Part shown: positions 1-10,255 of the stretch, in pieces
Position numbering within the stretch: the stretch's first letter is position 1
Layout of the letters: each line of letters starts with the position of its first letter
Origin: Jimgerdemannia flammicorona
Taxonomy: Eukaryota; Mucoromycota; Endogonomycetes; Endogonales; Endogonaceae
Length of the DNA stretch: 17,708 nt
Assembly: GCA_003990745.1 (NCBI GenBank)
Contig: RBNI01002725.1
Span: 1 to 17,708 of the forward strand
Reading direction: 5' to 3'
Notes under the pieces: generated by a model
Told to the model about the DNA's origin: nothing
Databases searched by the model: none
What the model saw: only the letters and a program-made list of their open reading frames with translations
Translations under genes and position numbers: made by a program

Positions 1-1331
1 CTTTCTGATGAAAGACCACTTTGTCTAACACAATCCCCACCCTCCCACCACTCTGCTCACAGATCCTTGCCACTAAACTGTGATATCACCCCCCCTGAGG
101 ACTCCAACCAACTCACCATCCAGTCAGCAGATCCCCCAACAGCTCCTCCCACCATAATATCTTCTCCTGCAGCCTCATCTGTCTCTCCTCCTCAAATACA
201 AAGAGCCAATGACCCACCAGTCCCACCCACACTGCTAATACCCACCTTACAGTGAGCCAACTATCACCCACCCCACCCACTAACTGAGATCTCAAGTCCT
301 CCCAGTGGCCCCCCTCACCTGCTGGCCTTTGCTCCACACCCAGTCTATTCCCTATTTCTATCCAAAAGTCCCCCAACACCTCACACTCTCCCAGCCAATG
401 TTCCAGCATCTGCACCAGACCCCCAGCTTACCCTATATTGTAACACTCCTCATAATCAAAATGACTACTATCCACCAGATGCCCAGTGTGGAAATTCAAC
501 ATGATATTCCTTCTCAGCATTTGCCACCATACCACTCAGAACTTGGGAGGAAGCCACCTCTGCACCTCAGTATTCCATGATCAGATACCTACCCAGTCCC
601 ACTCCTTGCCGATCCCTGCTGCCTGCCAGCCACTTGGCCAAAGATCTTGGCCAAGACTCTGTTGACACTCCACTCCATCCCCAATATCAAACATAGCAAG
701 TAGAGCACCCCCCAGTAGCAGTCTATCCCATTACCATATACCAGGCCCCCATAACACCTCCCCCTCATTACCTTGCCAGTGCAGGCCAATTTGGTATGCT
801 CCATCTACCACTCCCCACCAAAAGCCCTTAAACTGCAGCCGCTGATTTCCATTCAGCTCTACCAAAGAGAGCAGATCTCCTGAGGACCCTTGAGGAGAGG
901 TTCACATCTCCCACATCTTCTGTAGCAGAGGCACCCAACCCCTGCCCTGCAGTTCAGCAGCTCTCTTCAACCACCAGACTCACAAGCAGTACAACCTCTT
1001 AGGGAAATCCATAAGGCCAAGACCTCCCCTGTTCACTGGTGTTGCAAGAGTATCTCAACTGATCAGGGGTCTCCTCCCTGCCCAAATCCAATCCTTAGCC
1101 ACCTTTGTCAACCTCTTCACCACTCACCTTGGGAAGTCTAGGTGATAGGCCACATACCACATCTTGGGGAACCAGTATACATTCAGAATTGACACCCACC
1201 CTGCCAGAGAGATATGGTGGCCTCCCCAACCTTGAAGGGCCTCCCCCCAAATGGTCACCCTGCTCTCCCACCACACTTGTGGTAAGACAGAACCATATAC
1301 AGAAAGGAAGATACCCAGATACTGCACCACC
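1..1331 (-). other. LINE ORF2 post-RT C-terminal region
   Basis: After RT motif E the minus strand reads QYLGIFLSVYGSVLPQVWWE, then HISLAGWVSILNVYWFPKMW, the conserved thumb segment of L1-type ORF2 proteins. Next come a segment with RPLIS*DTLATPVNRGGLGL and YCL*VWWLKRAAEL at about 1070-950, and Trp-rich sequence to the left edge. The TGA codons inside the RPLIS and YCL motifs are best explained as CGA (Arg) to TGA. Open stretches at 804-589 and 415-113 on the minus strand belong to this region. No terminal CCHC knuckle is visible; it may lie outside the window. Confidence 0.7.
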
Positions 1332-2857
1332 TCACCAGTAGGGACAATTGTTCCAATGACATCCCCACCTTAGCCCATTCCCTAGCACTATTGTCTCACA
1401 CTTATGCCAGTTGAGCTTCACCCCAGAGTGAGCCTCATACCATTCCACTGTCTCTTTAAGTGCCTCTACATCTGTCACAGACCCAAGTCCAACCACTATG
1501 TCATCAGCAAAGGTCCCCACCTTCCACACTATACCATATAGAGAGCCCTGCTACCTTCTGGCAAATCCTATCCATTAATGGCTCCAGCAAAAGAGCATAG
1601 AGAATAGGGGACAGAGGGTCCCCCTGAGGAACTCCTCTTCTCAAGAAAAATGCCAGACCATGGTATCCATTATACATCAGCACTGCCCAACTGCTCTCTA
1701 GCCAATTCAACATAGAAGTCTGAAATCTTGGGGGAACACTAATTCAATCCAATACCCTGCTCAGCCAAACCTGCTGTACATGGTCATAGGCCTTCTCCTA
1801 GTCCAAAAAGACCAACCTTCCATCCAGTCTACAGGTCCAGGTCCCTTCAATGACACCATATACCCATGCAGTCCCATCCCTTATAAGTCTGCCCCTAACA
1901 AAGTCCCACTGCTCCTTCCCCAGCACCTGTTGGGCAACTTTCTGCAGCCTTGTGATAATCACCTTAGTAACTATCTTCCTGTCCATATCCAGAAGCATGA
2001 TCGGTCTCCAATTCTTCTAGTTTTCTCTCCTCCCCTTGTCTTTGTACAATAAGGCCACCAGCCTGAGGTCCTGCTCTCCAACCTACTCACCACTCTGAAG
2101 AATATGGTCACAGAGAGTAGCCATCTCACCCAAAACTCTGGGGACCTTTACTATCTTCTTCCAGAAGTCCCATAGTAATCCATCCTCCCCTAGCGCCATT
2201 CCAAGTTTAGTTGCTGCAAGGACATGCTGGATCTCCTCCCCTTGCACTGGTAAGATCAAGTCACCCAGTCCAGCTACTTGCAGCAGCCCCCACTCCTCTA
2301 GTATATCTGCAATCGCTGTCTCATTAGTACCCCCTTCTCCCTCACTCCATAAACCCTGCTATCTCTCCTTCAAAATCCCTAAGATTTGTTATGTGCTATG
2401 CACCATATCCCTATCAGCATCTAAGACCCCATCCCACTGATGTCACACTCTCCTAGCTTTGAGGAGTCTTGATAAGTACCTAGTAGGCTGCTCACCCTCC
2501 TCAAGCCCCTGCCACCATAGCCTAGCAGCCATATCTCACATATGAGTCTCCTCCTCTTCTCACAACACCTGTTGTAGTTTCACTATCTCCAATTTCACCC
2601 TCTCTATCCTCCAGTCCTCCACCCCATCAGAAGTGAGTAAATCTGCCCAATCTATTTGCAGTCTCCTCAACTTGCTGGAAGTACACCCCATGCACCTTCT
2701 CCTCCATCTTCCAGCCTCTCTACCAGCCCCTCCCCAATAGACCCTTGCAGCCTCTTTCAATCTCATCCAATGGATACCCACAGACAAACCCTCATGCCTC
2801 CAGATAGAAACCTTCATCCATGAGTTCTACAACCCTTTCTCAGCCAGCAGAGAAGAG
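1332..2857 (-). other. LINE ORF2 linker and reverse transcriptase domain
   Basis: From about 2850 the linker reads LNSSLLAEKG and a basic helical stretch, then enters RT. Motifs in one frame from 2817 to 1504 are NWRPIMLLDMDRKIVTKVI (motif 0/1 region), QWDFVRGRLIRDG, FLD*EKAYDHV (motif A, stop replacing one residue near 1797) and RRGVPQGDPLSPILYALLL (motif B). After a one-frame shift near 1535, VGTFADDIVVGLGS supplies motif C with both catalytic Asp codons intact, followed by KLNWHKCETIVLG (motif D/E region). The set is diagnostic of non-LTR RT. At least two stops and one frameshift make it inactive. Confidence 0.88.
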
Positions 2858-3600
2858 TTAAGGTGCTAATGTCGGTCCATCTCCACTTCCCCCAAACTGC
2901 CCCTGCCCCAACAGTCCCCAGTGATCAGACCATGGACACCACTCTACCTCCAATGCCTTCCAAACATCCGAACCCCAGCACTCTGCCATCAGAATCCAGT
3001 CAATCCTTGTACCCAAGCCATTCACCCAATGTGTGTAGACCCTGGTGTTGCCCCACCATATTCTGCCCATATCCCCTAAGAAGCTCAACCTCTCCACCTC
3101 CTCCCATGCATCCAGACCCCTACTTCTCCCCCCTGCACTCCTCTCTCCATCAGTTCTGTCCAGATGCTGATTCCGAACCATATTAAAGTCTCTACCGAGA
3201 ACATCAACCCCTTCCTCTAAGAGAATACCCTCCTCCAACAGCTCCCTAATCCATACAGTCCTCTCACCCCTCTCTGTGGGGCAGTAGTAAGAGCCAACCT
3301 TCACTGACTCCCACTCTGGCTGATGCCAATCCCCTCAGACCAAGCAATCACTCCAGCTCCTGATTCCCCCAAGTCTCCTCTACTCTTCCTCACCAGAATT
3401 ACCACTTTTCCAAACCAAGCAGTAGCCCCACCCCATTCCCTAGTCCACTTTACCTGATCATCCTCATCCTCATACTGAATATCCTATAGTAAAAAGAGAT
3501 CAGCCTCCAATCCCTTCAGCCAAGTAAAAATGTTCTTATACCACCCAGAACCCCTTAACCCATTCACATTCAAAGAGAAGATATTGGTTGTACAATTCAT
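2858..3600 (-). other. LINE ORF2 APE-like endonuclease domain
   Basis: The exonuclease-endonuclease-phosphatase fold gives LINEs their target nickase. Visible motifs are SLNVNGLRG at the N-terminus, a TAG where the metal-binding LLQ(E/D) region is expected (3486-3484), YYCPTERGER, GRDFNMVRNQHLDRTDG (the GDFN motif, here with Arg inserted or substituted), GTRIDWILMAE, and the C-terminal SDHWGLL with the catalytic Asp-His pair. There is a one-frame shift near 3304. Most signature residues survive, so the family is clear, but the copy is interrupted. Confidence 0.85.
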
Positions 3601-3631
3601 AAGGAATAATGATATATCATGATCCCATCCT

Positions 3632-5749
3632 CTATAAGTCTGCATTCAGCTCCTCCTGCACCAAGTTGAAGTCATATTCAGCAGCTAGTTCCCTTTCTCC
3701 AGCTTCCTGTGCCTCCAATCCTCCCAGAAGTTCTACTATTGCTCCATCTTCTCGCTCCTCAAAGTCCTCATGATACTCCCTGCCAGAGCTGCAAACCATG
3801 ATGCTCTGCCCAACAGTAGGCTGCCTGCTCACCAGTGACCACCACCAGCTCTGCCTTCCTCACCTCATCAACCTCATATCTCTCCTCCTCCAGGAAGATC
3901 ATAAGAATCTCCATCTTCAGTGCCTCCACTACTCCATTGCCTCACAGAATCCTCACCCAATGCTCCTCAGGCATTACCCTCAGGTCCACTTCTCTCAATG
4001 CCTCTGCCGCAAGGTTATCCATCACCTTGTTCATCCACAACAAGTTCTCCACCTTCTTCCCTCCTGGAGTCCCTAGCTGCCCTGTATCCAACATCATAGT
4101 GTCAGCTCCTACACTGGCAGCCTCATCCCACTCCTCCTCAGGGACATCCACCAGCTCGTCCTCGCCAACTGCCACCACCTGGCCCCCTTTCACCACATCA
4201 GGGACCCCAAAGTGCACTTGCTGGGCCCCCTGCATCAGTACATCCTCTGTTGTTCCTTTCTTCACAGTCAGGCCCCTCCTGATAAGAGGGGGGAGAGTGG
4301 TATCCAATTCCTACTCCCAGACCTCGAATGTGCCGTCCATATAGGGGTCCTTGCTCAGCACCTTCCCAGCTCCTTCCTTGTCTGCCTCTACCTTCCCTTC
4401 TCCTTTACTGGCCCAGACACTGGTTTCGATACCCCCAGATACCTCAGCCCTATCTGTCTTCTTCTTAGCCCCACTGCTCATACTTGCCAACAACTCTCTC
4501 TGCTGCTTGCACCCCTGGGCATACTCCCACTGCCCCTTGCCAGTTTGAATCCTCTTCTCATCAATAATCTCCAGATGCATTGACTCTTTATACAACTTCC
4601 AGGCCTTTGCCCTCCTCTCAACAGCACTACTCAACTCTTCCAGAATCTCTAACAAGTCCTCTTCCTCCTCTTCATTCCCTCACACCCTTGACACCCTACA
4701 ATAAAAGCCCCCCACATCAACACTGAGGGCCAGTTGCTTGTCTTCCCTGTAGCCTCTCTTTCTGCCAGTCTAATTCTCACCTCCATGTCACTAGTCCTAA
4801 TAGAGGTCCCCTTCCACACCTGGAAACTGATATCTACTACATCGCCATACCCTGCTATTACCTCCTCCACTCTCCTCCTAGTCTTCTCCTTTGTCACAGT
4901 AGGCACTCCCTTCACCAGCAGCTGCACCACCCTGGGATCCCACCTCAGGCAGCATATCATGGAGACTACCACCTCACCAACCACCACTCCAGATCTCAGT
5001 GCCTCTTCCAGTGGGCCTGCCTCCTCAAAGCCCACCTCAACTCCCTTCAGGAACTTCACTGAGACAGCCCCAGCCACCTGCTTTGAGATAAGCCCCAAGA
5101 CTATCCTCACCATCACTGCCAAGTCTTGGAAGCACAGTATCACCGCAAACTCCAAGATTGACTTCCTGAGTAATGGTGCCACTGCCAGCCCTATCACATC
5201 ATTGGCCAGGTCTCCCTTCTGCATTGGGAACCCCTGCCCCATACTGCCATCAGCTGTCACATCTCTTTTTTTTTCCTAATTGCCTATTATACTGCTATCT
5301 TCAGCCACTGCACCTCCAGTACCTATGCTTGCATTCCCCCCCTGAGTAACTCCCCTCCTTGCTAGACTTGTCTTACCCTTCCCTTCTGCAGCACCAGCCC
5401 TAGTTCCAGCCAGCCACCCACTCTCCTTCACCTTATCTACAAAACTTTGGGGGCCAGGCCTCTCCCCATGGCTACCAGACATCGGTCCATCTTCAGAGCC
5501 CCTGCCACCCTTTGACCCTCCAAAGGCCCCCATCCCCAGACCATAACTCCTCCCCACATGCTGCCAGCCAAAAGCCTCAGGTCCATCTGACCTAGCACAC
5601 CCAGCAGAACTCTTGCTTAATGATATTGTTATAGTACCTTTCCTCCAAGTTGTGTTGAAAAATGGTTTCTTGAAGTTGGTGTAATGCGAATTATACTGGA
5701 GAAAGGTCACTTGTATATTATTTATATGCCCCCAAACATTGCCCAGCAT
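3632..5749 (-). pseudogene. LINE ORF1 (gag-like nucleic-acid-binding protein), degraded
   Basis: LINE ORF1 proteins bind the element RNA and act as chaperones. Here one minus-strand frame is open from 5749 to 4649 apart from a TAG at 5278-5276. The first Met (5749) may not be the real start; an internal Met opening MSGSHGERPGP at about 5480 is an alternative. At about 5000-4690 the segment VVQLLVKGVPTVTKEKTRRR, then a beta-rich stretch ending IVGCQGCEG, resembles the RRM-like or DUF4283-like module of plant and fungal LINE ORF1s, with one CX2C. After a frameshift near 4655 an acidic helical part continues (LLEILEELSSAVERR) to about 3942. Another frame shift leads to the acidic tail at 3832-3632. 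The domain assignment is tentative; position just upstream of ORF2 supports the ORF1 call. Confidence 0.6.
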
Positions 5750-5759
5750 GTCTGCACCC

Positions 5760-6456
5760 TAGGCATCAGAAGGTCTGAAGAGCAAGTAGATGCAACCCAA
5801 GGATTCTTTGATGTTAGACAAGGAACTACCTAGAGCGATCATGATAGGAAAGAAGAGAAAGAAGACATCCTGGTCAAAGCCCTACAAGGACTCCTTCAAG
5901 GATAAGAAAGATTGAAGAAAGAAGGTTAGTCAAGGAAGGAAAGAAGGACAGAAGTGAAATCCAAGACCTCAGCTCCAAATTGGACTAATTGGTTGGACAG
6001 ATTGAAAAACTTACCACATACAAAAATCAGGGCTACCAAGACAACAGAGGTTATCCACCAAGAGATAACAGAAATTGCCAGTAAGAAGAAAGAAGGTACC
6101 CTGTCAGGGACAGAGCCCAAGTCCAATGCTTTCACTGTAGACAATTCAGACACTATGCCACTGAATGTGATAACAAAAGAAGAGACTGAAGGAACTCAGA
6201 ACTACCAAACTGAAGGAATGACACTCAGTACAAGAAGACTGAGATGTATCCTGTTGAAGATTTTGAGGAAGCAAGCAATAGTGAAGACTACAGTAATCTA
6301 GACTTATACCCTACCAAAGTTACCACCTAGAAAACGGTCTACCCAGCAGAAAAGAGGAAGAGACCTGTAGGAAGGCTATCCAGGAATATCAGCAGAAGAA
6401 TTATCCAAGAGGAGGATGAAGAACATGAAGAGGAGCAGGTAGAAACACCTCCCTGA
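5760..6456 (+). pseudogene. Gypsy gag, C-terminal part with CCHC zinc knuckle
   Basis: Gag nucleocapsid packages the element RNA. In frame 1, EIQDLSSKLD (5956-5985), a TAA for probable Gln, then LVGQIEKLTTYKNQGYQ form a coiled-coil-like segment. It is followed by an Arg/Asn/Gln-rich part and the knuckle CFHCRQFRHYATEC at 6127-6168, an exact CX2CX4HX4C. After the knuckle come an acidic tail (EDFEEASNSEDYSNLD) and a basic-acidic end with EEDEEHEEE before a TGA at 6454. Further left, KALQGLLQG at about 5876-5902 in another frame is probably the end of capsid. N-terminal capsid is missing. The frame carries several stops at Gln-like or Arg-like codons. Confidence 0.75.
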
Positions 6457-6461
6457 ACCCC
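6457..6461. repeat. Left target-site duplication of the copia element
   Basis: ACCCC directly left of the LTR that starts TGTTG at 6462. It is repeated at 11310-11314 directly right of the other LTR. Five bp is the usual Ty1/copia duplication. Confidence 0.9.
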
Positions 6462-6627
6462 TGTTGTGAACTTTTGGAGGAATAGGAGAGAGGAAAAGAG
6501 AGATATTTATTGATCACTCAAGTAACATGCTTTTATGCATTTTTTGATGATGTCACCCCAATGCCACTGCACTACAAATTATCTATATCGAGTGTGCTAT
6601 ATCAAGTTGTAACCTGTAATCTCAACA
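6462..6627 (-). repeat. Copia 3' LTR (left copy)
   Basis: 166 bp, 14 differences from the copy at 11144-11309 by hand alignment (about 92% identity), 13 of them transitions. The ends TGTTG and CAACA form a perfect 5-bp inverted repeat. Confidence 0.95.
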
Positions 6628-6636
6628 CTCCTACTC
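6628..6636 (-). other. Copia polypurine tract (probable)
   Basis: On the minus strand GAGTAGGAG abuts the 3' LTR. A purine-rich stretch here would prime plus-strand DNA synthesis. It is short and contains one T, so the call rests mostly on position. Confidence 0.55.
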
Positions 6637-6835
6637 AATGAGATAAAGAATGCAAATGCAAATAAAACTGATCAATCTCCAGCTACAGCTAAGCAAAACA
6701 AAACATTACCAATGGGATGCTATCTAGATGACCGAAAAAGGTTGAAATTCCCTGCTTATAAGCATAAAAATAGGTAAGAGAAGTAGTGAAAAAATGGAAA
6801 TCCTGAGCAATGTTATAGGTTTCTGTCACAAATAT

Positions 6836-6960
6836 TTGCCATAACACTCATTCTACCCATCATTTCGCCGTAATATTTATTCTACCCATCGTTTTGCCAT
6901 AATATTTATTTTTACCCATCATTTGCCATTAACTGCTTATCGCTCGTCATTATACCCATT
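6836..6960. repeat. 29-30 bp tandem repeat in the copia 3' untranslated region
   Basis: Units at 6836-6864, 6865-6893 and 6894-6923 share the pattern TTGCCATAATATTTATTCTA followed by CCCATCATT. A diverged partial unit follows to 6960. The array covers the final pol codons (stop TAA at 6914-6912) and the adjoining untranslated part. It lies between the gene and the polypurine tract. Confidence 0.8.
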
Positions 6961-8735
6961 CCTTGTACGCAAAAATCGAACTTTGCCTTTGGAAGGGCCT
7001 TCATCAGCGAATCTGCTGCCATTTGCTCTGTAGGGATGTATAGCAGGCATATAGTCTTGTTTTCAATGCACTCTCATATGTAATGGTGCTGTATATCAAT
7101 ATGCTTGGTCCTTGCATGATGTATAGGGTTCTTTGCCAAAGCAATGGTGGATTGGTTGTCCTGTCATATAGTCATAGATCCTTGAGTGAATCCCAGATCC
7201 TTTAGTAGTTCATAAAGCCAGATGGCCTCCTTCATCACCATTGACAATGCTTGATATTCCGCTTGTGTAGACGACGTTGCCACTGATGATTGCTTATGAG
7301 TTTGCCACAAAATGGCTCCACCATCATTGAGATAGAAGAAGTATCCTGTTGTAGACCTTCTGTCATCTAAGTCTCCAGCCCAATCAGCATCACATACACT
7401 GGAAAGGCTTACCATAATGGTACTCCCACTTACTCCCTTATCACCCAGATTGAGCGTATAGCTCTTTGTATCTTTAATGTATCTGAATATGTGCTTGATT
7501 GCCATCCAATGCGAGTTGTTGTAGCACGATGTGTATTGTGCCACTTTGTTGATTGCATATGATAGGTCAGGTCTCGTCCTGAGCATCAGATATATAAGGG
7601 ATCCTACCACTTGTCGATAGGGAATATCATTGTCGTCAGGTGTATCAGACTTCTTTAATCTCACAGATGTCTCCATTGGTGTTCTGACTGGCTTACACTC
7701 GCTCATGCCAAACCACTTGAGTATTGTCTGAATGTAGGCTTCTTGGCTTAGGTGTATAGTACGCGCACTCCTGTCATGTATGATGGATATCCCCAAAAGG
7801 AAAGATGTGTCACCCAGATCTGTCATTTTGAACTTCTTGTGTAGTGCTACCTTTACTTCGTTAATCTCATTTGTTGTTCCAACCAGAATGATATCATTGA
7901 CCCAAATTCCCAGGTACACTGTTCCTGAGGATGTATGACGAGTATATATGCATGGGTCTGCTTTGCATCATTTGAACCTGTTCTCTTCTATGAGATAATC
8001 ATCGATCTTTCGATTCCATAGCCTCGCTGCCTGTTTTATACTATAGAGGCCTTTGCATAGTCTGCATACTAACTCCTTCTCATTGTTGTAGAGTTCATAT
8101 CCTTGTGGTTGAAGAACGTATAGTTCAGTATCCACATCTCCATTTAGAAAGGCTGTCTTAACATCCATTTGATGTATCTCGTAGTCGTACTTGGCTCTGA
8201 TCACAAGAAGTATTCTAAGTGAAGTAAGCTTAAATACCAGGGAAAAGGTCTCATCATAGTTGACCTCAAAGTCTTGTAAATACCTCTTTGCCACAAATTG
8301 GGCCTTATATCACTCTATGCTGCCATTGCTATCGTGCTTGATTTTATACACCCATTGGGATCCTATGGCTTGTTGATTTGCCAGAAGAGGGACTAAGTCC
8401 CACGTGTTATTCTCAATGAGTGAATTATACTCCTCATCCATAGCCTTTTTCCACTCCTTTTTATCGTTCGAATGAATGGCTTCGTTGTAGTATGCTGGCT
8501 CACCAGTCGTTGCTATGTAAGCGCATTTGCAGGCATAGTTTACGTGATGTTGTTTGTGACGAGATGACTTGGGTGGATCCCAGTAACTTCCCAGATCCAC
8601 TTGGACTTCGTTGTCCATCCCAGACTTGCACTTTTTCTTGCCCTTCGGAGAGATATCCTCTTCATTATCCAAAATCTCCATAATTCTTGGTTCAGGGGTT
8701 TTTGTAGGTACTTGCACCATTGATCTCGTTGGCAA
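6912..8735 (-). other. Copia reverse transcriptase and RNase H domains
   Basis: RT begins with AIHSNDKKEWKKAMDEEYNS and NTWDLVPL, the usual copia entry. EIHQMDVKTAFLNGDV contains the first catalytic Asp (8165-8163). The YVDD box is changed to WVND (Asn codon at 7898-7896), so an essential Asp is lost by G-to-A. Then come KFKMTDLGDTSFLLGI, YRQVVGSLIYLMLRTRPDLS, VCDADWAGDLDDRRSTTGY (RNase H first Asp), SSTQAEYQALS (catalytic Glu) and DNQSTIALAKNPIHHARTKH with HIDI. The end reads YIPTEQMAADSLMKALPKAK. All diagnostic copia motifs are present, with four in-frame stops. Confidence 0.93.
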
Positions 8736-9635
8736 TAGGTTGTACCATTGTTGCCAGAATTATTAGTGTAGTTTTCGTGCTCACTGTCAGCGTAGTTCCA
8801 CTCACTGTTGGATTGGTTACGGGTATAGGAATTTCTATGCAAATTTCCTTTGCTTTCTCTTTGAACTGAACATTGCAAGAGATGACTATACTGCACTTTT
8901 GCATATTCTACAACCTATATGCTGACCTGTTGTATCCAAGGAATATATGCTTATCCACTTTAGGCTTAAATTTTCCTCTATTTCTGCTTTTATCCAATAT
9001 GTAAGCCTCACTTCCGAATGTCCATAAGTGCGAGACATTGGGCTTGGATCTGCTCCACAGTTCTTCAGATGTAAGGTTATCATCCTTAGACTGTATGTCA
9101 CTTTCTTTGCTTAAGGCTCAAGAAATGCATCGAGTATGTATGTACACCGCTATGTTCAATGCTTCAGCCCAGAAGGATTGCAGCAAACCAGCTGCATTCA
9201 TCATCGTTTGGGCCATCTCGACAATCATTCGATTGAACCGTTCTGCCATGCCGTTTTGTTGCAGAGTATAAGGAGCTGTTCTAGTATGTCGTATTCCATG
9301 CTCTTTTAAGAATTGTTTAAAGGACTTATTTACATATTCTGTCCCATTATCCGAGCATAGTATCTCTATCTGACATTTCGTATCATTCTCCACACTTGCC
9401 TTGAATTCTTTAAATTTCTTGAATGCTTCACTCTTTGCTAAGAGGAAGTACACATGGGCCTTACAAGTGTAATCATCAATGAAAGTAATAAAATACTTCT
9501 TCCCGGAATGTGATGATGTACGCATAGGACTGCAGATGTCCATATGTATAAGATCGAGTATGCTGCTCACTCATTTCATCTGTTCCTAAAAAGACTTCCA
9601 AGAAGCCTTATTCGCCATACAGTCATCGCAAAAGA
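8690..9635 (-). other. Copia integrase
   Basis: The zinc-binding CX2C (CDDC) is at 9630-9619. The catalytic triad is intact: D in LIHMDIC (9540-9538), D in CSDNGTEY (9351-9349) and E in QQNGMAERFNR (9243-9241), giving DX62D and DX35E spacing. FWAEALNIAVYIHTR and KVDKHIFLGYNRSAYRL mark the C-terminal part, followed by IVISCNVQFKE. Two stops lie between the CC motif and first D (SF*EQMK*VSS). A one-base shift separates this frame from protease. The segment after 8860 is a Ser/Thr-rich spacer leading to RT. Confidence 0.92.
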
Positions 9636-10207
9636 AGTTTGGAGATGTATAGTTCAGCAATCCTTTCACCTCCTAACCATTCGTGCCATATATGCCAGGT
9701 GTCATTTGTCATTGCAGAGTGTGCTGATGTACCATTCGGTATGTCATCGATTGCATAAAGATTCCCTCTTTTCAATGCATACATTAATTCCTTATTGTTC
9801 TTTAGATTGATTACCGTTACTCCATTTGGGCATATATTTACTCCTTTGTCTCCTTGGGCCATCATTTGTCCTATCGAGAAGAGATTTTTGCCTATATCCG
9901 GAGCATATAGTACATCCACAAAGGCGCCTGAGGGTTCTTTGACCTTTCTGTGTAGGTGTATTCTGACATTTCCTTTGCCTTGAATATAGATTACATTGTT
10001 GTTACCTAGTTTGATAGGTACGGGATGCTCGAACTTCTCGTATGTAGAGAACCATTCATGGTGCGCCATCATATGTTGTGTTGCACTGGAATCTATGAGC
10101 CAAACTTCTTCGCTACACACATTAGCACTCATGCTTACGTTTGCATATTGGCAGCTCTCTGCCTCCGCGAAAAACATCCCATCACCACTCTGATTGTTGG
10201 TGTCCAC
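9623..10207 (-). other. Copia protease and GAG-pre-integrase region
   Basis: EVWLIDSSATQHMMAHHEWF is the copia protease active site. The usual DSG is DSS here (Asp codon at 10093-10091, Gly-to-Ser by G-to-A), which should impair activity. The core continues with IKLGNNNVIYIQGKGNV, VDVLYAPDIGKNLFSIGQM and NGVTVINLKNNKELM. The GAG-pre-integrase motif TWHIWHEWLGGERIAELY includes the two His residues of the integrase HHCC zinc site. Confidence 0.9.
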
Positions 10208-10255
10208 AATGTTTGCCTGACCACATTGGTCTCCCTTTTCTTTCTTCTTTAGATT

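Larger units (their letters stand above)
1..3600 (-). pseudogene. LINE ORF2 (endonuclease-reverse transcriptase), degraded and cut by window edge
   Basis: ORF2 carries the enzymes for target-primed reverse transcription: it nicks chromosomal DNA and copies the element RNA at the nick. The ATG at 3600-3598 starts MNCTTNIFSLNVNGLRG, the typical N-terminus of an APE-like endonuclease, so this start is well supported. Domains in order are endonuclease (3600-2858), a linker and RT (2857-1332), and a post-RT thumb and C-terminal region (1331 to the left edge). Frames change near 3304, 2850, 1535 and 1331, and there are many in-frame stops, several at probable Arg or Gln codons. The C-terminus is outside the window. 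Confidence 0.85.
1..5749 (-). mobile_element. Non-LTR (LINE) retrotransposon, 3' end beyond window
   Basis: A two-ORF LINE occupies the left third on the minus strand. ORF1 (about 5749-3632) is followed after about 31 bp by ORF2, whose ATG is at 3600-3598. ORF2 shows an APE endonuclease followed by a reverse transcriptase with the L1/Tad-type motifs NWRPI, QGDPLSP and FADD. The 3' UTR and tail lie left of position 1. The element has scattered stops and frameshifts and very few CpGs, so it is an old, dead copy. The 5' boundary is uncertain: ORF1 is open to 5749 and gypsy gag-like sequence begins shortly to its right. The L1-like versus Tad-like clade is not resolved by eye. Confidence 0.85.

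Noticed and set aside
2863..3186. Plus-strand Pro/Ser-rich open frame
   Set aside because: It is antisense to the LINE endonuclease, whose motifs on the minus strand explain the region.
5266..5274. Nine-T run (nine A on the LINE coding strand) as a programmed slippage site
   Set aside because: The same frame is open on both sides apart from one TAG, so no frame change is needed there.
3835..5279. Long plus-strand open frames rich in Ser, Thr and Pro (3835-4344, 4734-5279)
   Set aside because: They are antisense to LINE ORF1, lack any family signature, and reflect the composition of the opposite coding strand.
5954..6301. Plus-strand open frame of 115 codons starting at 5954
   Set aside because: It is out of frame with the CCHC knuckle (frame 1) and reads through it as unrelated sequence; the real gag remnant is frame 1 with stops.
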